Source: Verrucomicrobiota bacterium
GTDB lineage: Bacteria > Verrucomicrobiota > Verrucomicrobiia > Limisphaerales > AV2
NCBI GenBank assembly: GCA_003219675.1
Contig: QHPW01000073.1
Coordinates: forward strand, 2,712 to 12,771
Direction of reading: 5' to 3'
DNA: 10,060 bases
The notes under the pieces were generated by a model. It saw only the letters and a list, made by a program, of their open reading frames with translations. It had not been told where the DNA came from and searched no databases. A program made the translations under genes and the position numbers. Each line of letters opens with the position of its first letter. The first letter of the stretch is position 1. Shown here piece after piece: positions 1-6,477 of the stretch.

Positions 1-2295
1 GCCGATGGACTGAAAACCGATTGGCAGCCCGTTGCGGACATTCCAAAAGCGGAGCCCGGCACGATGCGCAGTGACCAGCACCCGCCCGTCAGGATCGAAA
101 ACGCAGCACCAAGGCTCGCTCGCGGCCATTTCATCGAAGGCAAGCAGGCGACACTCGTCTCCGGAAGCCATTTCAAAAATCCCGATTTTCCTCTCAGCCG
201 TCTGACAAACCAGCCAGGAATCATCCGGACACAGGCTCGCGCCCCCGGCATAGATTTCCCGATTGAAGATCTCGGCTCCAGTGATCGCGTTGCACAACCT
301 CAGGCGCCCGTCCCAGCTTGTGCTGACGAGGATGTCGCCGGTGTGATTGAACGAGAGATGGATCACGGCGGATTGGTGGCCCATCAGCGTGGAGCGCATC
401 CTGCCGGTGTCGGCGTCCCAGATACGGATGCGTCCGTCTTTGCCGCCTGCCGCCAACGAACTCCCATCCGTATTCCAGGCGAGACAGAACACGACATCCG
501 AGTTTGTAAACGATCGGACCGTGGTTCCGGTTTCCAAATCCAGCAGTTGTACCACCGGCGTCCCCATTCGGCAGACGGCCAGCGTGCGACCCGTCGGGTG
601 AAAAGCGACCCCATTGACCGGGGATTCCTGGGGAAACGACCGCGCGGTCCGGTCCAGCGTCAGATCATAGATGAGAATTGGCCCATGATCCTGGGCGATC
701 GCGGCAAGACGGCTGTCCGGCGACAGCGCCAGGTTCCTGAAGTTTTGGACCGGCGGGATCGAAACGATCTTCTCCTGGGCCAGGTCCCAGATCCGCAATT
801 CGATGCTATCCGATCGTGTGTAACTTACCGCGAGCAGCCGCTTGTCCGGGCTGAAGTACATCGCGTGAACGTTCGATCCGAATCCAGGCAGGAACGCCAA
901 TTCCCTGTTATCCGCCACGGCGAGCACCGAGATATTTCCGCGTTCATCTCCACAGGCATATCGCTCGCTGTTGCTGTCGAAGACAACCCACCCGCCAAAT
1001 CCTGGCCGGATTTCCAGCTCTCGCGACAGGCGCAAATCCGGGAGTGCCAGGCAGGCAATCGCTTCGTTGCGCAACTCCAATGAAGGCCGGATTTCAGCGG
1101 CGTCCCTCAGCGCGTCCAGGCTGTCAAAACGTCTCCCCGCGCGACGGCTCCAGCGCCCGGCCTGTGCTTGTGCGAGATAGGATCCCCGGAGCTTCTCTCT
1201 GGCGTCTGTCTCTGCGAGGCGCGCGCGGTGAGCCTCTCGATCGGCACGTTCTCGTTGTTCGGCTTCTTTCCCGGACATCGCCTTCGCGAGGCGCGCCTCT
1301 CGGATGGCCAGAAAGTATGGAATAGCGCCGAAGACCATGATGGCGACGGTCCCGACGCCGATGCGAGTCATGATCTTCAGGCGGCGTTCAACCAGATGCA
1401 GACGCTTCACTGATTTGCCGCTTTGCAGCAACACCAACTCCGAATGCATGTGTTCCGCCGACGGGTAGCGTTTCTTTGGGTCGTTTTCGCACGCTTTGAG
1501 AATCACCTCGTTGAGTTCCAACAGTTGCTCGCGGTCGGAGAATTCACCCAGCAACGTCGGCGGCTCCGGAAATCTTTGACGGTCCTTGCCCGTGGCAATC
1601 TCATAAAGGACTTTCCCCAGGCTGTAGATGTCGGCACGCGGCGTCCCCGGTCCTTCGGGCGGAATGAATCCCTCGGTGCCTACATACGACTTGGCCTCGC
1701 TGGTATCTGCCACCAGCCCGATGTCCGCCAGTTTGGGAATGCCCTTCACGAAGATGATGTTCGCCGGCTTGATGTCACGATGCACCAAACCGCCTTTGTG
1801 CAGGTGGCTGAGCGCAGCCGTGAGCGACAGACTTAGCGGCAGGCAATCCTCGAACGGCAGCCTTCCCCGCTGGATGATCTCGCTGCGGATCGTCCTGGGA
1901 ACGTAGCGATCGGGATCAATCGGGGGGCAGCGGTTCTCATCGTCGGCCAGTTCCATCACGTAGTAAAAATAACCGGCCTGATCGCTCCGCCCCACTTGCA
2001 GGATGTCGATCAAACCTTCGTGAGAGCGGGAGACCGGCTCGAATTTCTGAATCCCATTAAACTCCCGCTCAAAGGGATGGGCGTCTTTGAAGCTGTTTCG
2101 GTAAACGATCTTGACGGCGCGGTAAGTGCCCATGACGCTCCGACCCAGCCACACTTCTCCGTAGCTGCCTCTGCCAATGCATCGAATCAATTCGTGATCG
2201 GGAATTTGCGGAAGAGCATGGAGCTTGTGCGCGCCGGATGTTACGCCGTCCAGCGGTGTCCTGGGCGCCGTGACCGCAGACACGGGGTCGTTCAT
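1..2295 (-). CDS. Membrane Ser/Thr protein kinase with WD40 propeller (3' end outside window)
   Basis: The minus strand is open from ATG 2293-2295 to the window edge: 765 codons with no stop. The N-terminal half is a Hanks-type kinase. It has a glycine-rich loop GRGSYGEV (residues 41-48), the ATP-binding lysine in AVK (K62), the catalytic loop HRDIKPAN (172-179, D174), a DFG-position motif DIG (191-193), a PPE in place of APE (212-214) and DIYSLG (222-227). A hydrophobic helix at about 309-330 is followed by a charged, probably coiled-coil stretch (331-370). From about 430 onward WD40-like blades appear, for example IRIWDADTG and LRIWDLAQ-like strand ends. The family would phosphorylate Ser/Thr in the cytoplasm, with the propeller, probably outside the membrane, as sensor or binding surface. 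The substrate is unknown; the sigma factor upstream on the same strand is the obvious candidate. DIG for DFG is conservative and the catalytic residues are intact, so I expect an active kinase. The ATG has no clear Shine-Dalgarno site. Confidence 0.93.
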   Translation of the reverse strand, partial: MNDPVSAVTAPRTPLDGVTSGAHKLHALPQIPDHELIRCIGRGSYGEVWLGRSVMGTYRAVKIVYRNSFKDAHPFEREFNGIQKFEPVSRSHEGLIDILQVGRSDQAGYFYYVMELADDENRCPPIDPDRYVPRTIRSEIIQRGRLPFEDCLPLSLSLTAALSHLHKGGLVHRDIKPANIIFVKGIPKLADIGLVADTSEAKSYVGTEGFIPPEGPGTPRADIYSLGKVLYEIATGKDRQRFPEPPTLLGEFSDREQLLELNEVILKACENDPKKRYPSAEHMHSELVLLQSGKSVKRLHLVERRLKIMTRIGVGTVAIMVFGAIPYFLAIREARLAKAMSGKEAEQRERADREAHRARLAETDAREKLRGSYLAQAQAGRWSRRAGRRFDSLDALRDAAEIRPSLELRNEAIACLALPDLRLSRELEIRPGFGGWVVFDSNSERYACGDERGNISVLAVADNRELAFLPGFGSNVHAMYFSPDKRLLAVSYTRSDSIELRIWDLAQEKIVSIPPVQNFRNLALSPDSRLAAIAQDHGPILIYDLTLDRTARSFPQESPVNGVAFHPTGRTLAVCRMGTPVVQLLDLETGTTVRSFTNSDVVFCLAWNTDGSSLAAGGKDGRIRIWDADTGRMRSTLMGHQSAVIHLSFNHTGDILVSTSWDGRLRLCNAITGAEIFNREIYAGGASLCPDDSWLVCQTAERKIGIFEMASGDECRLLAFDEMAASEPWCCVFDPDGRVLVTAHRAGLRFWNVRNGLPIGFQSIG

Positions 2296-2347
2296 GGGAC
2301 GGACAGTGATTGTTTTCGTGATTGTCTTCGAACGGGAAATCGGCTCT

Positions 2348-2376
2348 CCTATACGCCTTTTTGCCGGTTGCGGCAA
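2348..2376 (-). promoter_or_regulatory. Possible sigma-70-type promoter for the kinase gene
   Basis: On the minus strand TTGCCG (2376-2371) and TATAGG (2353-2348) are separated by exactly 17 bases, about 50 bases before the kinase ATG. Each hexamer matches four of six consensus bases. The -35 hexamer is also one arm of a small hairpin (TTGCCG-GTTG-CGGCAA, 2361-2376). This is a sequence match only; if real, it would let the kinase be transcribed independently of the sigma gene. Confidence 0.25.
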
Positions 2377-2397
2377 TATCTTTCTGCGGACCCGGTA

Positions 2398-2405
2398 CAC
2401 GCCTC
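2398..2405. repeat. Left copy of 8-bp target-site duplication
   Basis: CACGCCTC lies directly against the left end of the 2406-2518 element. The identical octamer abuts the right end at 2519-2526. A perfect pair exactly at both ends of an inverted-repeat element is the usual mark of transposition. Confidence 0.8.
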
Positions 2406-2518
2406 CCAGGGTCTTCTCTTTTGCGAACGTGACGCGTTGGAGTTCAGCCTTCAGGCTGTTCGGGGCCGCCAACATGCTAAAGCATGAACTCCAACGTTCG
2501 CAAAAGAAAAGACCCTGG
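2406..2518. mobile_element. 113-bp MITE-like palindromic element
   Basis: The ends are inverted repeats of 24 bp, CCAGGGTCTT... at 2406-2429 and its complement at 2495-2518. They match at 23 of 24 positions; the exception is position 11 (C2416 opposite A2508). The element is flanked by the perfect octamer CACGCCTC on both sides, so it looks like a non-autonomous transposed unit; several DDE transposase families make 8-bp duplications. It has no coding capacity. Inside lies a twin-hairpin core (2436-2495), and six extra bases (2430-2435) break the symmetry on the left. It sits between the sigma factor and kinase genes, which read through it on the minus strand. The RNA would form a long stem that could slow or terminate transcription, though no T-run follows it. 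The transposase family that moved it cannot be named from this window. Confidence 0.8.
2436..2495. repeat. Twin-hairpin core inside the MITE
   Basis: An outer 9-bp stem (GTTGGAGTT at 2436-2444 with AACTCCAAC at 2487-2495) encloses two small hairpins. These are CAGCC-TTCA-GGCTG (2445-2458) and CATGC-TAAA-GCATG (2473-2486), separated by 14 bases. Folded, this makes a three-way or cruciform shape. From memory, similar GTTGGAGTTCA/TGAACTCCAAC repeats are scattered through Verrucomicrobiota and Planctomycetota genomes, but I could not check this. Confidence 0.8.
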
Positions 2519-2526
2519 CACGCCTC
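2519..2526. repeat. Right copy of 8-bp target-site duplication
   Basis: CACGCCTC lies directly against the right end of the 2406-2518 element and is identical to the octamer at 2398-2405. Removing the element plus one copy would restore an uninterrupted sequence reading ...GGTA-CACGCCTC-GGGG... Confidence 0.8.
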
Positions 2527-2609
2527 GGGGTGAGGCCAGGTCGTATTTCCGAAGCTCCCGGAGCCGCGACCCGAAACGCCGCGCGGATGACTTCACCGGG
2601 ACATGATAA

Positions 2610-3239
2610 TCAGATCAGTTTCTTTTCCAGAATCCTGATCTCTCTTTTTACCAGTCCGCCGACCCGATATTTCGCGAGATAGACCTGCGCAGCGTTGACG
2701 CCCAGAACGCGGGCCACGCGCTGCGCCGGGAACTTCTTCACCACGTTCAGATAAAAGATTTGATACTGCCGCGGGCTGACGCGTTGTTTGATCCGTTCCA
2801 GGGCGGCGTCCACCAGGTTCTTTTCCCATTCCGCATCCCAAATTGATTCCAACTGGTTTCCGACCGGGTCAGGCACGCGTTCTGCCGTTCCGGTGCCGGA
2901 AGCCCTGCTGTTCCGACGCGCATGAGAACGGCCGGGAGGCGATCGCTTCCGGAATTGGTCGCCCACGCGGGATTGCGTCACACGCAGCAACCAGCCTTTG
3001 AACGACCCGCGCGCCGGATCGGTTTTGAAATCGTTAATGTGCTTCGCCACCGTGATGACCGTCTCCTGCACCACCTCCTCGGCTTCCACGTCGGTCAGGC
3101 CGGCTTTGATTGCCACGCCGTAAATCAGCTTCCAGTAGATGTCGAAGAAATCCTTCCAACTCGCGCGGTCATCCCAGTCCTTCAGCCGGCTGATAAGACT
3201 CCAGCGCGTCGGGATAAGCCGGTCATGGCGTGTCGTCAT
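2610..3239 (-). CDS. ECF-type sigma-70 family RNA polymerase sigma factor
   Basis: This 209-residue protein has the two-domain layout of extracytoplasmic-function sigma factors. Region 2 spans roughly residues 25-98, with helix DVEAEEVVQETV (50-61) containing the conserved acidic/QE core and then FKGWLLRVTQSRVGDQFRKR (80-99). A basic, Ser/Pro-rich linker covers about 100-130. Region 4 spans about 140-205 and contains the helix-turn-helix FPAQRVARVLGVNAAQVYLAK (170-190). It would direct RNA polymerase to a specific promoter set. The frame stays open to 3470, but I chose ATG 3237-3239: the protein then begins MTTRHDRLIPTRWSLISRLK, as I remember for this family, and AAGG lies just upstream. The extra 77 residues look like translated intergenic DNA. 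No anti-sigma factor is adjacent; the next same-strand gene is the WD40 kinase, as in known ECF groups linked to Ser/Thr kinases. A TATAAA lies only 7 bases before the ATG, so a very short leader is possible. Confidence 0.88.
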   Translation of the reverse strand: MTTRHDRLIPTRWSLISRLKDWDDRASWKDFFDIYWKLIYGVAIKAGLTDVEAEEVVQETVITVAKHINDFKTDPARGSFKGWLLRVTQSRVGDQFRKRSPPGRSHARRNSRASGTGTAERVPDPVGNQLESIWDAEWEKNLVDAALERIKQRVSPRQYQIFYLNVVKKFPAQRVARVLGVNAAQVYLAKYRVGGLVKREIRILEKKLI

Positions 3240-3530
3240 CGGCGCCTTTATACGTCTGTCACACTGTACCTTACACGCGCGTAATTGCCTGATTCTTTCA
3301 ACATTTCCCAGTGTCTTTGGCGTTTCTCTCCGAGACCCCGCCGCCAGCCACAAACGACCTGACCCTGTCAAAGCCACAAAAACGAAGACGCAAGATTTTT
3401 TAGCTTTTGATGAAAGAAAAGGTCGTCCGCCCACGTGTGTATGGCGTGGAGAATCCACAGAGAAGCACACAGAGAAACAAAAACAAAAGGCCCGGTTTTC
3501 ACGGACTGGGAAAGAAAGGACAAACGAATT
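3240..3530. other. Divergent intergenic region with short direct repeats
   Basis: This 291-bp spacer must hold the promoters of both the sigma factor (minus) and the exported protein (plus). I see no convincing -35/-10 pair for either gene. It contains a 9-bp direct repeat AGCCACAAA (3346-3354 and 3372-3380) around GACCTGACCCTGTC, and a near-tandem CACAGAGAA repeat at about 3460-3480. GGAAAGAAAGGA ends about 10 bases before ATG 3531 and is an adequate ribosome-binding site. Confidence 0.5.
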
Positions 3531-4220
3531 ATGAAGAGCATCAGCAAAATCAGCTTGGCGCTATTAGCCGCCTTGGCTTTAAGCGCTGTCACAAGCCGAG
3601 CCGAAGCGCCATTGCGCAACACCGGCCACCCGGTCACCCTGTTCATCCGCGGCCCCGGTGGCAGCATGATCACGCCGGATTCGCCCCCGTCCACGCCGCT
3701 GTGGGATTCGCGATTCGGTCTTCCAGCGCTCGCGCCGGATGGACACCAAATCACGCTCGAAGAATGGCTCCGTGTCCAGTCGCGAGCGGAGTCAAAGTGC
3801 GTGCGCAAAGGAACGCATGTCGTCATTCATTTGTCCGGACTTATCCCCAATGGTGTTTACACGGTTTGGGTCCTGGTGTTCGATGGTCCGTTCCCTGCCG
3901 GTCCCGACGGGGCAGCGCCCTTTCCATTCGGTAACCTGGTCGGAGTCGGTTCACTGGGTGCTAACGATGGCAGCGAGAATTCCTTCAAGGCTTCAGCGAG
4001 CGGCGAAGGGCAGATTTCCGTGAACATGCCTCCCGGCCCGTTATCCACGACACCGCCCTGGCTGGCCGGGACCGCGCCGTACGACGTGGGAGGATGTTTG
4101 TTGGATGAATTCGAGTTCCACCTGGTGGGCGTTTATCACTTCGACGGAAAGTCTTATGGACCCACTCCTGGATTTGTGCATGGCGGGTCTGAACAGTTCG
4201 GCATCCGGATGCAACCGTAA
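3531..4220 (+). CDS. Exported protein of unknown function
   Basis: A 229-residue protein with a clear Sec signal peptide: MKSISK, a hydrophobic core LALLAALALSAV, and a likely cut after SRAEA (about residue 25). I chose ATG 3531 because it gives this signal and has AAAGGA upstream; the open frame back to 3435 adds only a charged, unlikely extension. The mature part is Gly/Pro-rich and apparently beta-rich, with no catalytic motif I recognise. Striking segments are a strand-like HVVIHLSGLIPNGVYTVWVLVF (about 104-125), then LGANDGSENSF, MPPGPLSTTP and LLDEFEFHLVGVYHFDG near the C-terminus. The mature protein has two cysteines (in SKCVRKG and GGCLLDEF), which could pair in an oxidising compartment. 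I believe similar single-domain secreted proteins exist in other bacteria, but I cannot name a family. The next gene on the strand, 350 bp on, encodes an exported haloperoxidase. Confidence 0.82.
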   Translation: MKSISKISLALLAALALSAVTSRAEAPLRNTGHPVTLFIRGPGGSMITPDSPPSTPLWDSRFGLPALAPDGHQITLEEWLRVQSRAESKCVRKGTHVVIHLSGLIPNGVYTVWVLVFDGPFPAGPDGAAPFPFGNLVGVGSLGANDGSENSFKASASGEGQISVNMPPGPLSTTPPWLAGTAPYDVGGCLLDEFEFHLVGVYHFDGKSYGPTPGFVHGGSEQFGIRMQP

Positions 4221-4570
4221 CGTTCCGGCAAGTGCTCAGGGACAAACCGAAAAATTCTGTCACACCGGAATCGGTCGCCACGCAAACCAGGGTGGTGCCG
4301 ATTCCGGCCTTGTAAGATTTGTGGAAACCTGCTACAAGAACAAAGGTTCTCGAGCTGCATCGGCATAAAAATGGTGCTGCAGGAGCAACCCGCCTGACCC
4401 CAATCCAAAGCACCTCGAATTATGCCCCAAGCCAAACCGCCTTCCAACGTCCTGCTCGTCGTGGCAGGCCGATGGTCGCCGGCCTTTTCCTGGAACTGTC
4501 ATCATCGCGCATCGCAAGTGCTGCGCCCGTCCAGGTCGTCGATTCAATCCAAGCAACCTGATTAATCTTT
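4221..4570. other. 350-bp intergenic region without a convincing gene
   Basis: Between the two exported-protein genes I find one strong hairpin (4265-4307) and two weaker ones: CTTGTA (4309-4314) with TACAAG (4333-4338), and AGAAC-AAAG-GTTCT just after. A 47-codon frame from ATG 4422 to TAA 4565 stops 5 bases before the haloperoxidase start. It lacks a good ribosome site and resembles nothing I know. No clear promoter hexamers stand out. Confidence 0.5.
4265..4307. terminator. Strong hairpin, possible terminator of the exported-protein gene
   Basis: CCGGAATCGG (4265-4274) pairs perfectly with CCGATTCCGG (4298-4307), and an inner CCAC/GTGG stem (4278-4281 with 4292-4295) adds stability. It starts 45 bases after the stop at 4220. 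No T-run follows, so it is not a textbook intrinsic terminator; it could instead stabilise the 3' end of the mRNA or be a repeat unit. Confidence 0.4.
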
Positions 4571-5833
4571 ATGAAAATACACACGTTTTCTATCCAGACA
4601 GCCTTGGCGGTGCTGTTCGCCGCGGTCATGACGCGAGCAGACGTCGTCACCGACTGGAATAACGCCGCGCTGGACGCCATTCGTGCCGGCAAAACGCCAC
4701 CGCCCATCGCGTCGCGGGCTCTCGCCATTCTTCACAGCTCGATTTACGACGCCGTCAACGGCATCACCCGCACGCATGAAGCGTACTTTGTGCCGAGCGC
4801 CGTGCCCGCCAGCGCTTCCCGGGAAGCCGCAGCCAGTGCCGCCGCGCACAAAGCGCTCGTGGCTTTGTTTCCTTCCGCCGCTTCCAGCTTCGACCAGCTC
4901 AATGCCTCCATTCTGTTGGGCATCCAGGACAGCCCGCACAAAAGCGCCGGCGTTGCCTGGGGCGAATCGGTCGCGGACCAAATCCTCGCCCGGCGCGCCG
5001 ACGACGGTTCGAGCGCGACGGTCTCTCCGCCTTCGAGCAGCGGCCCCGGCTCCTGGGTACCGACGCCCCCGGCGAACGCGGCTTATCTTTTGCCGCATTG
5101 GGGATTCATCACGCCCTTTGCCACGACGGACCATTTGCAGTTCCGTCCTCCCGGGCCGCCGGCCCTCAACAGCGCGAAGTACGCCGCGGATTGCAACGAG
5201 GTCAAGGCGCTGGGCAGAGCCGTCGGTTCCACGCGCACTGCGGATCAGTCACAGATCGCCCTGTTCTGGGCCGACGGCGCAGGCACGGAAACGCCCCCAG
5301 GCCACTGGAACAGCATCGCGCAGGAAGTCGGCGCCGCTCACGGCAACACCCTGGAACAAAACGCCCGTTTGTTTGCCTTGATGAACATCGCCATGGCCGA
5401 CGCCGCGATTTGCGCCTGGGACGCCAAGTACACCTTCAACTTCTGGCGTCCGGTGACCGCGATTCGCAACAGTGACCTCGATGGCAATGCGGCCACCGAT
5501 CCCGATCCGGCCTGGACTTCGTTCATCGTGACGCCGCCGTTCCCTGATTATGTCTCCGGCCACAGCACCTTCAGCGGCGCAGCTTCGGCGGTGCTGGCGA
5601 TGTTCTACGGGACGGACAACATCTCCTTCACCACCGGGTCGGACTTCCTGCCCGGGGTGCAACGCAACTTCAACAGTTTCTCCGCTGCGGCGGACGAAGC
5701 GGCGGTCAGCCGTCTCTACGGTGGAATCCATTTCCGCTCAGCCAACGAGGACGGCCTGTACTCGGGTTTGAGCATCGGCGACTGGACCTTCACCCATTAC
5801 CTGCAGCCGAAGGGCAACCGCTCGCGGAAATAA
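4571..5833 (+). CDS. Secreted vanadium-dependent haloperoxidase (PAP2 superfamily)
   Basis: A 420-residue protein with an N-terminal signal peptide (hydrophobic ALAVLFAAV, likely cut near TRA, residue 23). The PAP2/haloperoxidase vanadate site is complete: K286 and R293 in KYTFNFWRP (K-x6-RP), S329-G330-H331 in YVSGHS, and S380-R381 with H387 in SRLYGGIHF, keeping the six-residue R-to-H spacing of vanadium chloroperoxidase. The N-terminal WNNAALDAIRAG and ASRALAILHSSIYDAVNGI are typical of the bacterial family. Such enzymes oxidise halides with hydrogen peroxide to hypohalous acid; related PAP2 proteins are phosphatases, so the reaction and halide remain inferred. Vanadate binding outside the cytoplasm fits the signal peptide. 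ATG 4571 is the start that gives the signal; no Shine-Dalgarno site is evident. No partner oxidase or transporter lies nearby. The preceding gene also encodes an exported protein, but 350 bp and a hairpin separate them. Confidence 0.93.
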   Translation: MKIHTFSIQTALAVLFAAVMTRADVVTDWNNAALDAIRAGKTPPPIASRALAILHSSIYDAVNGITRTHEAYFVPSAVPASASREAAASAAAHKALVALFPSAASSFDQLNASILLGIQDSPHKSAGVAWGESVADQILARRADDGSSATVSPPSSSGPGSWVPTPPANAAYLLPHWGFITPFATTDHLQFRPPGPPALNSAKYAADCNEVKALGRAVGSTRTADQSQIALFWADGAGTETPPGHWNSIAQEVGAAHGNTLEQNARLFALMNIAMADAAICAWDAKYTFNFWRPVTAIRNSDLDGNAATDPDPAWTSFIVTPPFPDYVSGHSTFSGAASAVLAMFYGTDNISFTTGSDFLPGVQRNFNSFSAAADEAAVSRLYGGIHFRSANEDGLYSGLSIGDWTFTHYLQPKGNRSRK

Positions 5834-5928
5834 TCGCGAGGCGAAGATCGCAGAGACAGCCCGCTGCGACTTCACATTCAGACCGGGATGCGCTGCCTTC
5901 AAGAGTGACTGCTTGAGCGGCGCGCCGT

Positions 5929-6477
5929 TCAAGCCAGCGCGATAGGGTCGCGGTGGCTGGAGGACTTTGGGGAAGCGACGGGCAGGGAAGAAGCCTTTTC
6001 ACAACTCAGCAGCAGCTCGGTGTGATCGAGGACGCCGGATTTGATTTTCCTGCCCCCGCCCAACGACTTGAATTTGGCGATCCATCTCCCGGCGCCTCGG
6101 AAATCGCCCAATTTCCAGGCATAACACGCCAGGAAGTAGGGAATGGCACAGACCCGGGGAAAAGCTGCGATCCGGTGAAGCAGTTGAAGGTACGCTTCCA
6201 GAGGACGATTCAGTTTGTACAGGCTGTAAGAAAGACAGAGCCAGCCGGTGGGGCGATCCGGAAAGAGCCTGGTGAAAATGCGAGCCAGGTCCCGGGCCGC
6301 TTCCCACTTTCCAAGCCGGCTGTGAATGCACCACCGCACGATGAACACCTCAGGATGAAAGCGGTTCAGCCATGAAACCTGGTCTGCCTCCGCCTTCGCC
6401 TCGGCAAGATCGCCGAGTTTCAGCCAGCCGACAGCGGCGTTCAGGTGGTGCCTTTCCGGATAACCCAATTCTTGCAT
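5929..6477 (-). CDS. TPR-like repeat protein
   Basis: A protein of about 182 residues made of helical pairs of TPR type. Examples are HLNAAVGWLKLGDLAEAKAE, RLGKWEAARDLARIFTRLFP, YSLYKLNRPLEAYLQLL and ACYAWKLGDFRGAGRWIAKF; each shows the small-residue and aromatic pattern plus the W/Y-x-LG turn. It has no signal peptide and is probably a cytoplasmic protein-protein scaffold. I prefer ATG 6475-6477 (MQELGYPERHHL), because residues upstream do not look like TPR. ATG 6505-6507 would add ten residues, and the frame stays open to 6675. A short AGG lies just before the chosen ATG. The last 20 residues are Ser/Pro-rich and unstructured. It follows the SGNH hydrolase gene on the same strand after a 257-bp gap, so co-transcription is uncertain, and its stop converges on the haloperoxidase stop 95 bp away. 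Confidence 0.75.
   Translation of the reverse strand: MQELGYPERHHLNAAVGWLKLGDLAEAKAEADQVSWLNRFHPEVFIVRWCIHSRLGKWEAARDLARIFTRLFPDRPTGWLCLSYSLYKLNRPLEAYLQLLHRIAAFPRVCAIPYFLACYAWKLGDFRGAGRWIAKFKSLGGGRKIKSGVLDHTELLLSCEKASSLPVASPKSSSHRDPIALA

Noticed and set aside
64..1083. Long plus-strand open frame (339 codons) in the first kilobase
   Set aside because: It is antisense to the WD40 part of the kinase gene, whose minus-strand frame gives clear WD40 and kinase motifs. The plus-strand product is Arg/Pro/Gln-rich with no recognisable domain.
2361..2376. Hairpin TTGCCG-GTTG-CGGCAA as a terminator for the sigma gene
   Set aside because: The stem is only 6 bp and on the minus strand it is followed by an A-run, not a T-run.
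3240..3470. 77-residue N-terminal extension of the sigma factor
   Set aside because: The extension reads as translated intergenic DNA and has no family-like sequence. The family-like start is ATG 3237-3239.
3985..4447. Overlapping minus-strand frames across the end of the exported-protein gene and the following gap
   Set aside because: They overlap a well-supported plus-strand gene, are Arg/Cys/Ser-rich and show no domain.
4422..4565. 47-codon frame ending 5 bases before the haloperoxidase gene
   Set aside because: It could be a leader peptide, but has no ribosome site, no recognisable motif and a length expected by chance in GC-rich DNA.
4562..5731. Minus-strand and +2/+3 frames inside the haloperoxidase gene
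   Set aside because: Shadows of a high-GC gene; the true frame carries the full active-site motifs.
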